Origin: Cohnella fermenti
Lineage (GTDB): Bacteria; Bacillota; Bacilli; Paenibacillales; Paenibacillaceae
Direction: 5' to 3'
NCBI RefSeq assembly: GCF_004801405.1
Contig: NZ_SSOB01000010.1
Coordinates: forward strand, 124,001-188,000
Length of the DNA stretch: 64,000 nucleotides
The position numbers were made by a program, and so were the translations under genes. Shown piece by piece: positions 52,552 to 62,396 of this stretch. The first letter of the stretch is position 1. The number at the start of each line of letters is the position of its first letter. A model generated the notes under the pieces. It saw nothing but the letters and a program-made list of their open reading frames with translations, made no database searches and was not told the DNA's origin.

Positions 52552-53566
52552 CCGCTCCCAACCGATTCCCATACTGCGCTTGATAGTATTGTTGGTACGC
52601 CCCCGACAGCACCTGGTTCATCCATTCCTGGTTGTCCAGATACCAGCGGATCGTCTCGCGAATGCCCCGTTCATATGGGAATTGCGGATTCCAGCCGAGC
52701 TCGCTGCGAATCTTGGAGGCGTCGATCGCATAGCGGCGGTCATGGCCGAGCCGATCCTGCACGTAGGAGATGAGCGATTCCGGCTTGCCCAGCTCCTCCA
52801 GAATCGTCCTGACAACATGAATGTTGGTCCGCTCGTTGTTCCCGCCGACATTGTAGACCTCTCCGACAACCCCCTTGTGAATGACGAGGTCGATCGCGCT
52901 GCAGTGGTCTTCCACATAGAGCCAGTCGCGCACGTTCCGGCCGTCGCCGTACACCGGGAGCGGCTTATCCGCCAAGGCGTTCTGGATCATGAGAGGAATG
53001 AGCTTCTCCGGGAATTGATAGGGCCCGTAGTTGTTCGAGCAACGGGTAATGTTCACCGGCAATCCGAACGTCTCGTGGTAGGCGCGAACGAGCAGATCCG
53101 CTCCGGCCTTGCTCGCCGAGTAGGGACTGTTCGGGGCAAGCGGCGTCGTCTCCGAGAACAGCCCCGTATCGCCCAGCGTTCCGTACACCTCGTCGGTGGA
53201 CACTTGAACGTACTTGCCGACCCGGTATTGCTTGGACAGCTCCAGGAGCGTCTGGGTGCCAAGCACGTTCGTTCGGACGAAGATATCCGGGGTCAAGATG
53301 CTGCGATCCACGTGGGACTCCGCCGCGAAGTTGACCACCGCATCAAGCCCCTCTTGGAAAAACGGTTCTAATGACGCACGGTCGGCAATATCTGCTCGGA
53401 CGAATCGGTAGCTCGGGTTATGCTCGATGGAGCGCAGATTCTCGAGATTGCCCGCATAGGTCAGGCTGTCGATATTGACGATTGTGTACGCCGGATGCTC
53501 CCGCAGCATGTACAGAATGAAGTTGCTGCCGATAAACCCGGCTCCGCCGGTTATTGCTATCCTCAC
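52538..53566 (-). CDS. rfbB: dTDP-glucose 4,6-dehydratase
   Basis: The 342-aa product is an extended SDR enzyme with [17 protein letters not shown] at the N-terminus, [10 protein letters not shown] near residue 120 and the catalytic YSASKAGAD near 148. It makes dTDP-4-keto-6-deoxyglucose. It lies between rfbC and rfbD, overlapping the latter. Confidence 0.96.
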   Translation of the reverse strand: MRIAITGGAGFIGSNFILYMLREHPAYTIVNIDSLTYAGNLENLRSIEHNPSYRFVRADIADRASLEPFFQEGLDAVVNFAAESHVDRSILTPDIFVRTNVLGTQTLLELSKQYRVGKYVQVSTDEVYGTLGDTGLFSETTPLAPNSPYSASKAGADLLVRAYHETFGLPVNITRCSNNYGPYQFPEKLIPLMIQNALADKPLPVYGDGRNVRDWLYVEDHCSAIDLVIHKGVVGEVYNVGGNNERTNIHVVRTILEELGKPESLISYVQDRLGHDRRYAIDASKIRSELGWNPQFPYERGIRETIRWYLDNQEWMNQVLSGAYQQYYQAQYGNRLGADGLD

Positions 53567-53572
53567 TTGCGC

Positions 53573-54130
53573 TCACCCTTCGTAATCATAGTTGTTGTCG
53601 GCCTCCTGCATGACCGGATGGCGGCCGTCCTTGTCCGACAGAATCGGCTTCGCCGTCGGCCAGTCGATCCCCAGAGCCGGATCGTTCCACGCGATTCCGC
53701 GGTCATGCTCCGGCGAATACAGCTCGTCAACCTTGTAGAGAACTTCCGTATTCGGCGCCAGCGTGCAGAACCCGTGGGCGAAGCCCTTCGGCACGAGAAG
53801 CTGACGCTTGTTGCTTGCGCTCAGGATAAAGCCCTGCCACTGGCCATAGGTCGGCGACCCGCGACGGATATCCACGATCACATCATAGATCGCGCCGGCA
53901 ACGACGCGGACCAGCTTCGTCTGCGCCTTCGGATTCAACTGATAATGAAGCCCGCGCAGCACTCCCGCTTCCGCGGACAACGAGTGATTGTCCTGCACGA
54001 ACGTCATCGCAATCCCGTTCTCCGCGAAGCTGCCCGCATTATACGATTCCATGAAGAATCCGCGATTGTCCCCGAAGACAGCCGGCTCAATGAGCAGCGC
54101 CCCCGGCAGGTTGGTGCTCGTAACCTTCAT
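53573..54130 (-). CDS. rfbC: dTDP-4-dehydrorhamnose 3,5-epimerase
   Basis: The 185-aa cupin-type epimerase has the family segments FGDNRGFFMESYNAGSF, VLRGLHYQLNPKAQTKLVRV (catalytic His) and PKGFAHGFCTL. It is the third step of dTDP-rhamnose synthesis and sits between rfbA and rfbB. Confidence 0.96.
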   Translation of the reverse strand: MKVTSTNLPGALLIEPAVFGDNRGFFMESYNAGSFAENGIAMTFVQDNHSLSAEAGVLRGLHYQLNPKAQTKLVRVVAGAIYDVIVDIRRGSPTYGQWQGFILSASNKRQLLVPKGFAHGFCTLAPNTEVLYKVDELYSPEHDRGIAWNDPALGIDWPTAKPILSDKDGRHPVMQEADNNYDYEG

Positions 54131-54154
54131 TTGGGTTGGTCACTCCTTGCTCTT

Positions 54155-54898
54155 CTATAATTTGAGCTTGCCGAACTGCTCGGAGTACAGCGTATCCCTC
54201 GCCAACTCATTGGCCAATGCCAGCGAAGCATGAGTCCCCGCATCCGTCCACCAGCCTCGAAGCACCTCGTACCCCAGCTCGCCGCTCGCGATATAAGCAT
54301 TGTTGACATCGGTCACTTCCAGCTCGCCTCTCGCGGAAGGCTTCAACGTCCGGATGATATCGAATACCCGCGCATCAAACATATATATTCCGGTGACAGC
54401 GTAATTGCTTTTAGGCTGCTGCGGTTTCTCCTCGATAGAGACGATCTTGTCTCCTTGAAGCTCCGGAACGCCGTACCTCTTCGGGTCGGATACCTCTTGA
54501 ATAAGAATCTTGGCCCCGCTCCCTTGCTCGCGGAACGAGTCCACATACCCGGCGATGCTGTCCGAGAAGACGTTGTCCCCCAGAATGACGACCATCGAAT
54601 CACCGCCAACGAATCCTTCCGCCAGCCCGAGAGCCTGCGCGATTCCTCCAGCTTCGTCCTGCACCTTATACGTGAACGTCACCCCTATCTCCCTGCCGCT
54701 GCCGAGAAGATTGACGACGTCCCCCATGTGCTCCTTGCCGGTGACGATCAGAATGTCGGTGATGCCCGCTTCCTTAAGCTTGGCAACCGCGTGGAAGATC
54801 ATCGGGTATTTGCCTACGGGCAAGAGATGTTTGTTGGTTACTTTGGTTAGCGGCAACAGTCTCGAGCCGGTTCCGCCGGCTAGGATGATTCCTTTCAT
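54155..54898 (-). CDS. rfbA: Glucose-1-phosphate thymidylyltransferase
   Basis: The 247-aa product starts MKGIILAGGTGSRLLPLTKV, the nucleotidyltransferase signature, and has ILGDNVF near 110 and EKPQQPKSNYAVTGIYMFD near 160. It is the short form (about 245 aa) usual in Gram-positive rml clusters. The ATG at 54898 is chosen over an ORF start 36 bases upstream because the family begins exactly here. It opens the rml operon. Confidence 0.95.
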   Translation of the reverse strand: MKGIILAGGTGSRLLPLTKVTNKHLLPVGKYPMIFHAVAKLKEAGITDILIVTGKEHMGDVVNLLGSGREIGVTFTYKVQDEAGGIAQALGLAEGFVGGDSMVVILGDNVFSDSIAGYVDSFREQGSGAKILIQEVSDPKRYGVPELQGDKIVSIEEKPQQPKSNYAVTGIYMFDARVFDIIRTLKPSARGELEVTDVNNAYIASGELGYEVLRGWWTDAGTHASLALANELARDTLYSEQFGKLKL

Positions 54899-54966
54899 GA
54901 ACGTATTTGCCCCCCCTGAGTTCCTTGTCAACAACTCGAATTCATCCGATGCCCTCCATTTTCTAT

Positions 54967-57195
54967 TTATATAGTTAGTTTCAATTCGGAACCTCTATAA
55001 TAGTAATGGCCATCATTCCAGATCATCACGCCAATATTGTACTGGCCGGCCTCCAGTTCAACCTTGGCGATATCAGATGCCCACCCGGAATACAGGTATT
55101 GCTCTGCTCCCTTAAAATAATCAACAACATCCGGACGAGGAACTTGCTTCGTATCATAAGCAATAAATGTCTGATCCTTCTCTAAGATCAGATAGACAAC
55201 ACTATCTTCCGCATCCTCATCTTTCACAAATGCCCACCCGTTAACAGTAAAGCCGTTGCCTTTCTGCTCGATCGGCGCAATTGCTACTTGAACTTCTTCA
55301 GATTCTGCCGGAATCGTATCTATAGTTTTGTGGTTTAATCCAGACCTTGCATTTCCGCTATATGATTTAATATAGCTGGAGATAATTGGAGCCGCATCAT
55401 ATTTTATCATTGTATCCGAAGATTCCAAATAAGTATGCGAACTATCGATTAAATCCGAACATTGCTGTTCTGTTACGTAGCCGGTTGTACTCACACATTT
55501 CTGTTTGTTTGCATCGTACATAAACTCATTCGTAATGGCTGTCCCATTCTTGATAAAGACCCGATGCTCCGCATTGGATAAAATATCATTGCCGAAGAAT
55601 AAAGCGTCCTCATCATCGATTCCCAACAGGTTAAGAAGCGTCGGAGCAATGTCGATTTGTCCCGCGACGTCGGTCACTTCCCTTCCTTGCAGCCCTGACG
55701 AATGAATAATAAGAGGAATCTGATCAAGCGAGGTCTCCAAATTATAATTGGGGTTATAAGCGACGTGGGTAGATTCGACGATTTCTCTTGGAGCAATCCC
55801 CGAATCGTGATCTCCGAATACAACAAGAACCGTATTCTCGTAGAGATCCTTAGCCTTAAGATCCTCAATTAATTTACCAATGGCATAGTCGGCATAATGA
55901 GCGCCTTGCAGGTAGTTCCCAAGCGTCGTCCCTTCGAGTTCCCCTACGTTCAATGTCTGGTACTGGTCCGGAATTCTATCATAAGGAGAATGATTCGATA
56001 ACGTTATTAGATAGGCATAGAAGGGCTTCTCATATTCTTGTAGTTTATTGGTGACTTGTCTGAAGAGAGATTCGTCAGAAAGCCCCCACCCAACAACTTC
56101 ATCAACCGTCAACTCGTTAATGAACAGGGATTTCTCAAACCCATAACTTTTGTGGGTTACGTTGCGATTCCAGAATGTAATATCTGCGGGGTGAGCCGAC
56201 AACGTTGTATACCCATATTTCTGAACGATTTTGGCGATAGAGCTATATTTATTGCTGCCGTATTGAAACGCAGTAGAGCCGTTAGAAATAGGAAGTAGAG
56301 AGGTCTGTGACAGCAATTCCGCATCCGAGGTTCGCCCGTTCGACGTTTGATCAAATACATTCTTGAAATAAATAGAAGACTTGTCCTTAATCAGTTGGTT
56401 TAAATTGGGGGTTACTTCTTCTCCATCGACATTCAGTCCAATTAGGAAATTCTGCATGGACTCTTCCTGTACAACGATGACATTCTTGCCTTGCGCCGTT
56501 CCAAAATACGTACCATGAGGTACTGATTCGCTAAATCTATCTTGTAACTCCCCAATTTGATCTTGAGAGATTGAACCTTTAGTCAAATTCGTGCGTTCAT
56601 AAGATATGATATCCAGGATATGATAGTTAATAATCCCAACATCTTTAACCACGTTCGGTTTATAAATCATGTTTTTGAACCAGGCATTCTCATCCTTATG
56701 AATGTAAAACGACATCTGAATTATAACGAGCAAGGAGAGCATCAATGTTGAAATCTTAATATAGAGATGGATATTAGCGCTATTATGGCTTCTCCGTTGC
56801 GCCCATAATAATGCGGATATCACCGGAATCCCTAGCAGAATGAGAAAGTCTTTCTTCCGGATAATGATCCCCAGGCTATCTGAGACTTCGCTCACTTGCC
56901 CTGCGTACGCAAGAGAGAACACCGATATAAAGTCATTAAAATATCGATAGTATACAATGTCGATCATGAGGATCGCGGAATAAACGACATGCAATGTCAT
57001 GGAGACTGAGTTCCTTATCCACAACTTTGGAATCATACTGATTAATGACGCGATCAACACAATCAAAAAGAAAGTATAAAAGTACGAACGGGCGCTATTC
57101 TCCGATCCTGTAAATCCGGAGAAGAACAAGAACTGAATGTACGCCACGACAACAATAGCAATAAAAAGTAACGACTTATTTAATTTTGCAATCAT
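54967..57195 (-). CDS. LTA-synthase-like sulfatase-family membrane protein
   Basis: The 742-aa product has five N-terminal transmembrane helices (about 8-165) and an extracellular sulfatase/LTA synthase domain (about 235-560): VVQEESMQNF, then NVFDQTSNGRTSDAEL with the catalytic Thr/Ser region, and VVFGDHDSG. The last 130 residues form an extra beta-rich domain. Such enzymes transfer glycerol phosphate from phosphatidylglycerol to teichoic acids or glycans. The ATG at 57195 follows AAGGGATG; the longer frame is not used. Here it may decorate the exported glycan. Confidence 0.85.
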   Translation of the reverse strand: MIAKLNKSLLFIAIVVVAYIQFLFFSGFTGSENSARSYFYTFFLIVLIASLISMIPKLWIRNSVSMTLHVVYSAILMIDIVYYRYFNDFISVFSLAYAGQVSEVSDSLGIIIRKKDFLILLGIPVISALLWAQRRSHNSANIHLYIKISTLMLSLLVIIQMSFYIHKDENAWFKNMIYKPNVVKDVGIINYHILDIISYERTNLTKGSISQDQIGELQDRFSESVPHGTYFGTAQGKNVIVVQEESMQNFLIGLNVDGEEVTPNLNQLIKDKSSIYFKNVFDQTSNGRTSDAELLSQTSLLPISNGSTAFQYGSNKYSSIAKIVQKYGYTTLSAHPADITFWNRNVTHKSYGFEKSLFINELTVDEVVGWGLSDESLFRQVTNKLQEYEKPFYAYLITLSNHSPYDRIPDQYQTLNVGELEGTTLGNYLQGAHYADYAIGKLIEDLKAKDLYENTVLVVFGDHDSGIAPREIVESTHVAYNPNYNLETSLDQIPLIIHSSGLQGREVTDVAGQIDIAPTLLNLLGIDDEDALFFGNDILSNAEHRVFIKNGTAITNEFMYDANKQKCVSTTGYVTEQQCSDLIDSSHTYLESSDTMIKYDAAPIISSYIKSYSGNARSGLNHKTIDTIPAESEEVQVAIAPIEQKGNGFTVNGWAFVKDEDAEDSVVYLILEKDQTFIAYDTKQVPRPDVVDYFKGAEQYLYSGWASDIAKVELEAGQYNIGVMIWNDGHYYYRGSELKLTI

Positions 57196-57208
57196 TGCAT
57201 CGCATCCC

Positions 57209-59002
57209 TTAAAACCTCGATTTAGTGATGAACCTTCGGATGATCCGCTTAGTAGCGTTCTTTGATTTAATAAACAAGACATCGAACCTGCCGCGTTTAA
57301 TTTGACTCATCACAACATTTCCACGGCTTATAATTCCTTCAATATCAACCAAAATGCTTTTAACTGGAAGCATAGTGTCGTCGGTCGCATGTTTATTGCG
57401 AACGATATAGAGATATTTGTCCAATAAGGCTTGCCTATCCGAATTTAACGAAGCTTCGCTAGGTACTCTGTACATAGAAGTGACCTTCTCAACGAAATGG
57501 AATTCGCTCTTCAATGCATACCTGAGCCATAAATCCCAATCCTCCAACACTTCCAACTCAGGATCGAATCCTCCAAAGTCATCGAATAGCCGACGAGAGA
57601 ACATAACCGTTTGAATCGGAAAATAATTATGATGCAAGAGTACCAGTTTATTGAACTGCTGTCTGTGAACAACATTATGATATATCTCTTCATACTTATA
57701 GGGAGATTTCGAATGTATCTTTATAGGAGTCTCGAATCCGATGGCATAGGCCGCCTGACAAGCAGGGTTCTGCTGAAGTTGATGCATTAGCACCTCTACA
57801 TGGTCAGCGAACAGAACATCGTCATCGTCCAAGAAGTTAAAATATTGCCCTGATGCGCCTGACAGGGCCTTATTACCCGCAACGCATCTGCCGACATGAA
57901 CTTCGGTTGCCTTGTAGTTCACTCTTAGATCGGCAAACTCCGTTCGAACCATCTTCTCTGATAGAGCTGGTCCATCCTCAACGATAACAACCTCAATATT
58001 GGGATAAGTTTGGTGCCTAATCGATTGCAGCGCTTCTCTAAGAACGTCGGGTCTCCCGCAAGTACGCACGATAATCGAGACTAAAGGAGTGGTAGAAGTC
58101 CGCTCATTAACATAGAAGGCACCTTCTCTTACAATCTCATAATCCCATATTCGAAATCGGGATTGGAAACCGCCCTCTCGAAAAAACCTATTACGCTTGC
58201 GGAATCGTACTCCTTGCCCGAGGCTCTTCACCAATAATTGCGCTATTTTTCTGCGATGGCCTTTAAAAGGTCTAGGGATTGCCAATAAGCCACTGTAAAG
58301 AATATACCCCTTCACAATATCCCTCTTGGAACCGAATTTATATCTTAACATCAGATTGTTGTAAGTACTGTTGTAAAACTGATTAGGCTTGACCTCCCCT
58401 GCACTCTGATATGTGTAATGATTCACGATGCATCTAGGAGTGTATTGCAATTTATATCCTTTGGCTCGCAGTCGCCAGCTTAGATCCACATCTTCTGCAT
58501 ACATAAAAATACGCTCATCAAACATTCCGACCTCCAGAAATGCCGATCTTCTCACAACGCAGGCCGCTCCGCTAGCCCAAGTCGTCTCTAACGTGACTGG
58601 ATTATAGTACTTGGGATGTTCATAGGGGAATTGCCGGCATTCCCATAGTGCGATATCCTCCGAACTCGATTGTATGGTCTTCTCTAGTTGGCTGAAGCAG
58701 TCGGGTTCGACTTCGGTATCAATATTTAAGAAGAAAATATATTCATGCTTAGCCCGCTCAACCGCCAGATTATTCGCCTTGCCAAATCCAAGATTGCTTG
58801 GGGATCGTATCAGTTGATAAGAGCCGAAGTCGTCCTGAATGGGATATTGTTCGATCAATCGGCAGGTATCGTCTGTCGAATAATTATCCACAATGGTCAG
58901 ATGCAACTGGCTGATCGGATAACTGGAGCTTCGAAGGCTATTCAGACAATTCATAACCCATTTTGAAGAGTTATACGTGACCAATACGATATCCAGATTC
59001 AC
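57209..59002 (-). CDS. Glycosyltransferase with two GT2 domains
   Basis: The 597-aa product has two GT-A domains: the first (about 1-230) is rhamnosyltransferase-like (LDIVLVTYNSSKWVMNCL, NLGFGKANNLAVERA, FFLNIDTEVEPD), the second (about 300-520) has VSIIVRTCGRPDVLREAL, VIVEDGP and FLDDDDVLF. Two-domain enzymes of this type often add two sugars in turn to rhamnan-like chains. Its ATG overlaps the methyltransferase stop by four bases. Confidence 0.9.
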   Translation of the reverse strand: MNLDIVLVTYNSSKWVMNCLNSLRSSSYPISQLHLTIVDNYSTDDTCRLIEQYPIQDDFGSYQLIRSPSNLGFGKANNLAVERAKHEYIFFLNIDTEVEPDCFSQLEKTIQSSSEDIALWECRQFPYEHPKYYNPVTLETTWASGAACVVRRSAFLEVGMFDERIFMYAEDVDLSWRLRAKGYKLQYTPRCIVNHYTYQSAGEVKPNQFYNSTYNNLMLRYKFGSKRDIVKGYILYSGLLAIPRPFKGHRRKIAQLLVKSLGQGVRFRKRNRFFREGGFQSRFRIWDYEIVREGAFYVNERTSTTPLVSIIVRTCGRPDVLREALQSIRHQTYPNIEVVIVEDGPALSEKMVRTEFADLRVNYKATEVHVGRCVAGNKALSGASGQYFNFLDDDDVLFADHVEVLMHQLQQNPACQAAYAIGFETPIKIHSKSPYKYEEIYHNVVHRQQFNKLVLLHHNYFPIQTVMFSRRLFDDFGGFDPELEVLEDWDLWLRYALKSEFHFVEKVTSMYRVPSEASLNSDRQALLDKYLYIVRNKHATDDTMLPVKSILVDIEGIISRGNVVMSQIKRGRFDVLFIKSKNATKRIIRRFITKSRF

Positions 59003-60336
59003 TCTTGATCCACCTCTTTGCTAAACAGCTTTCTTGTTTTGGGCCTAAACCACTGAGTCCATTTCCAGAATCGCGAATTCAGTAAGGCCAGCACTTTCAG
59101 CTTAAAATCCTGCAACTCAATCAGTAATTGTTCTCGCTCGCTCTCAACAGCCTTTATTCGTTCATCCTGTTGCTTTCGCTCTTCCAAGATCGATATGATA
59201 TTACGAACGATAGTGGAATCCAGCGCCGTGGAGTGCATATGAACTTCTAGAATAAGATCCTCGACGGATACTTGAGGCAGGTAAAGCTCCCAATGCGGGT
59301 CATCGCCATCAGCCACCCATAGCGAATGCCTGCTCTTCGAATAATGTACTTGTCTTAATTGATGAACCGCATGTAAACTTGCTTGCAAGTCCTCTTCCGA
59401 CCATTCATGCAACACGTTATTCTGAAGGTCAAGAAGAATCATACTTTTCACTTCAATAAATGCTGGAAAATTAGTCGGATCGATTCGTATATTTTGGCCT
59501 GCTGCCTCTTGGGGAAGATGAGCTCGGTATATTTTGTTACCTCGCATTGAATCAATACTTAGTTTAATTGATTGCTGTTCTAAGTACGGGCTTCCCCAAA
59601 ACAATTGCATATACCGGCTGTATCCCCATTTGCCAGACGTGCTTGTTGGGGTAACCGCCGACTCACTAGACTTCCGAGATACGGTAATATATTGATAAAC
59701 ATGGGCTTCTTCACGGTCTCGGATATAATTCGCAATATATTCGGGTACATATTCATAATTTGTCTCAAGTTCGGTTTGTTCCGGCATCATCTTCGTCGTA
59801 ACCCACTCTATCGGAGACAGCCCGCTATTTTCTAGCAATTCCTTGATTGATTTCTTTGTATAGAACCTTAAGTGAGTATTATCTAGAAGCCCCAACCTGC
59901 GATACGTGTAATTGCCTTGCAGTAAATCCAGCAACACTGCCGAATGAGCCATATTCGGGATGGATGTAAACAAAACCCCTTCGGTATCCAACATAGAGGT
60001 TGCCGCGATTAATACTTTATCTGGATACTTAAGATGCTCTAATACATCTGCGAAGATGATATAGTCGAACGGGGCACTGTCTTGCAATTCTGTTGCCCAT
60101 CGCATAGCATCCAGATCCCCAACGATCATCTGCTTGCTGAACACGGCCGCGTGCTTAGCCGCCTCTTCATCAAGTTCCACACAGTAAACCGAACAATGTA
60201 ATTGGTCTGCCAGAATCTGAGTCATGTAGCCTTTGGCAGGGCCAAACTCCAACACCTTCGAATTGGGTTTAATTCTTCTTAAAATATGCGATAAAGAACT
60301 GTCAGCTTGAAGATTGATATCATAATCATACTTCAA
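58999..60336 (-). CDS. SAM-dependent methyltransferase fused to a C-terminal coiled region
   Basis: The product (about 445 aa) has a class I methyltransferase domain (about 25-170) with VLEFGPAKGYMTQILADQ, VYCVELDEEAA and IIFADVLEHLKYP. A second beta-rich segment (220-370) and a coiled-coil end (380-430) follow. The start is TTG at 60336, seven bases after GGAGAGGAAG; a GTG at 60402 would overlap the ABC ATPase gene by 77 bases and has no ribosome binding site. In ABC-dependent clusters, methylation often caps the chain end and signals export through the Wzt C-terminal domain; this is inference here. Confidence 0.78.
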   Translation of the reverse strand: MKYDYDINLQADSSLSHILRRIKPNSKVLEFGPAKGYMTQILADQLHCSVYCVELDEEAAKHAAVFSKQMIVGDLDAMRWATELQDSAPFDYIIFADVLEHLKYPDKVLIAATSMLDTEGVLFTSIPNMAHSAVLLDLLQGNYTYRRLGLLDNTHLRFYTKKSIKELLENSGLSPIEWVTTKMMPEQTELETNYEYVPEYIANYIRDREEAHVYQYITVSRKSSESAVTPTSTSGKWGYSRYMQLFWGSPYLEQQSIKLSIDSMRGNKIYRAHLPQEAAGQNIRIDPTNFPAFIEVKSMILLDLQNNVLHEWSEEDLQASLHAVHQLRQVHYSKSRHSLWVADGDDPHWELYLPQVSVEDLILEVHMHSTALDSTIVRNIISILEERKQQDERIKAVESEREQLLIELQDFKLKVLALLNSRFWKWTQWFRPKTRKLFSKEVDQE

Positions 60337-61543
60337 CCGATATCTTCCTCTCCGTATTCCAAGAATGTTCGAAACATACCAATCCTTCGGCGAAGTATTC
60401 ACTGGACTGAATTTGGAATGAACGACATCTGCTCTTATAATCTAATCGTACAAGCCCGGAGCTCTCAAAGAACCCGACATCGATGGCATACGTACCGGGC
60501 ATTAAATTCATATTGGCATATCTCACTGTCAAGCGATATTGGCCTGGTTCTTCCATCAGTTCATAATTATCCAATTTAGTATTTAAACCGCAGACCCACG
60601 TATTCAACTGGTCGAATATGGAGACGCCCCCAACCAAACCAAGGCAGCTCTCCTTTAAGTTGTATTGAATAATGATTTCGAAGCCCTCACCATATCTAAA
60701 CCTATCCGTCTCTTCTCCTCTCTCGTTGCGAAATTCTATGTTTGCTATATCCAGCACGAGATTCGAAGCCGACGGAGTTTCTGGTTGGATAGTGCTTTCC
60801 ACATAACCGCGCTTCATGTAGTCTTCAAACTCTTTGGTGACAAGGTTGACATTTCCCCGCTTGTAGATAGATCCATTCATTAGCCATACGGCGGAATCAC
60901 AAAAGTTTCGAATGGAATACATATCATGGCTGACAAATATAATTGTCTTGCCTTGTTCTTTAAAAGACTTCATTTTCTCAATACACTTTAACTGAAACTG
61001 CATATCTCCTACTGCCAACGCTTCATCCACAATGAGAATATCAGGATCGACATGTACGGCACATGCGAAGGCTAGTCTTACAAACATACCTGAGGAATAT
61101 GTTTTTACAGGTTGATCGATAAACTCTCCAATCTCGGCGAAATCCTCTATTTGCGGCATTCGTTGTTTTGCCTCTTCTATCGTTAATCCCATTATTGTCC
61201 CATTAATAATAGCGTTCTCTCTCCCGGTAAACTCCGGATTAAACCCACTGCCTAGCTCTAACAAAGCTGCAATTCGGCCTGAGATCCGCACGTTACCCGC
61301 AGAAGGCGACAGAGTGCCGGCAATAATTTGCAGCAAAGTGCTTTTACCTGAACCGTTCTTACCGATAAGACCGATGGACTCGCCTTTATTAATCGCTAAA
61401 TTGATAGCTCTCAGAGCCCAGAACTCCTTGTAATACTTGGTTTTGTTTCTCGATAATATATATTTAAGTCTGTCAATCGGCCTATCAAATATACGATACA
61501 TCTTGTCCATCCCAAGAATGTCAATTATCGTATCAGAGGACAT
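60326..61543 (-). CDS. ABC transporter ATP-binding protein, Wzt-like
   Basis: The product (about 405 aa) is the ATPase of a polysaccharide ABC exporter. The N-terminal ATPase domain has Walker A LIGKNGSGKST, signature YSSGMFVRLAFA and Walker B ILIVDEALAVGD. A C-terminal domain (about 265-395) with beta strands resembles Wzt_C, which recognises the modified chain end. The start is uncertain: ATG 61543 is used; TTG 61549 and GTG 61555 are alternatives. It overlaps the end of the permease gene. Confidence 0.92.
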   Translation of the reverse strand: MSSDTIIDILGMDKMYRIFDRPIDRLKYILSRNKTKYYKEFWALRAINLAINKGESIGLIGKNGSGKSTLLQIIAGTLSPSAGNVRISGRIAALLELGSGFNPEFTGRENAIINGTIMGLTIEEAKQRMPQIEDFAEIGEFIDQPVKTYSSGMFVRLAFACAVHVDPDILIVDEALAVGDMQFQLKCIEKMKSFKEQGKTIIFVSHDMYSIRNFCDSAVWLMNGSIYKRGNVNLVTKEFEDYMKRGYVESTIQPETPSASNLVLDIANIEFRNERGEETDRFRYGEGFEIIIQYNLKESCLGLVGGVSIFDQLNTWVCGLNTKLDNYELMEEPGQYRLTVRYANMNLMPGTYAIDVGFFESSGLVRLDYKSRCRSFQIQSSEYFAEGLVCFEHSWNTERKISVEV

Positions 61544-62339
61544 CTGCAAAGCCACCCCTCAGCTTTCTAAACCATACATATCCCAGAACAGATATAGCTA
61601 TCCCTATACCCGTAGAGATCCCCACCATCCCCCAATCCGGCTGTTCGCCTACAATGAGAATGCTGCGCATGTTCTCAATTATACTAGTGAGCGGGTTCAG
61701 CTTATAAATGATATGGAGTTTCACAGGAATAACAGATACCGGATAGAACACAGGACTAAGAAACATGAGAGCTTGCATTGCAAGACCGACAAACTGCATA
61801 ACATCACGAACATATACACCAAGCGAAGCCAAGAACCAGGATAGGCCCAAGGAGATTAGCAACAAGGGCAATAAAATGATCGGCAGAAAAACAAGTGTCC
61901 AGGGAATTGAGCCATACCCGAATAGGACAGATACTAATATGAGAACAACATTAATCGCCATATTAAACAGTGCAGAACCGACTAATGTTATTGGAAGAAT
62001 CTCAATCGGGAATACGACTTTCTTAACGTAGTTAGTATTGGCAACAATGATCGCAGGAGAACGGTTTACGACATCCGAGAACAATTGGAATACGGTCAGC
62101 CCACAGAATAGAAAAATGGCGAATTGGAACTTATTCCCATCCTCTGCTCCCCATCTGCTATGAAATACTACGCTAAAAAAAAACGTATAAATCGCTAACA
62201 TAAACAGAGGCGTGACAAATGACCACATCAACCCTAGAAATGATGATTTATACCGTTGTTGTATATCCCTCTTAGTAAAAGAATAAATTAATTGACGGTT
62301 TGCCCATAACCGCAAGATAGTACTCACCCATTTCTTCAT
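61533..62339 (-). CDS. ABC-2 type polysaccharide exporter permease, Wzm-like
   Basis: The 268-aa product has six transmembrane helices and the ABC-2 layout of Wzm proteins (DIQQRYKSSFLGLMWSFVTPLFML near residue 25, conserved in the family). It exports the finished glycan with the Wzt-like ATPase encoded next. It follows a terminator, so the cluster probably has a promoter between 62340 and 62357 or relies on read-through. Confidence 0.94.
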   Translation of the reverse strand: MKKWVSTILRLWANRQLIYSFTKRDIQQRYKSSFLGLMWSFVTPLFMLAIYTFFFSVVFHSRWGAEDGNKFQFAIFLFCGLTVFQLFSDVVNRSPAIIVANTNYVKKVVFPIEILPITLVGSALFNMAINVVLILVSVLFGYGSIPWTLVFLPIILLPLLLISLGLSWFLASLGVYVRDVMQFVGLAMQALMFLSPVFYPVSVIPVKLHIIYKLNPLTSIIENMRSILIVGEQPDWGMVGISTGIGIAISVLGYVWFRKLRGGFADVL

Positions 62340-62356
62340 GCTGCATTAAAAATACA

Positions 62357-62388
62357 TAAAAAAGCTGCCTAAGATTGCCTCGGCAGCA
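62357..62388 (-). terminator. Intrinsic terminator after the 156-aa secreted protein gene
   Basis: GCTGCC/GGCAGC stem (62382-62387 with 62364-62369), 12-base loop and six T residues on the minus strand. Confidence 0.8.
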
Positions 62389-62396
62389 ATTGGACA

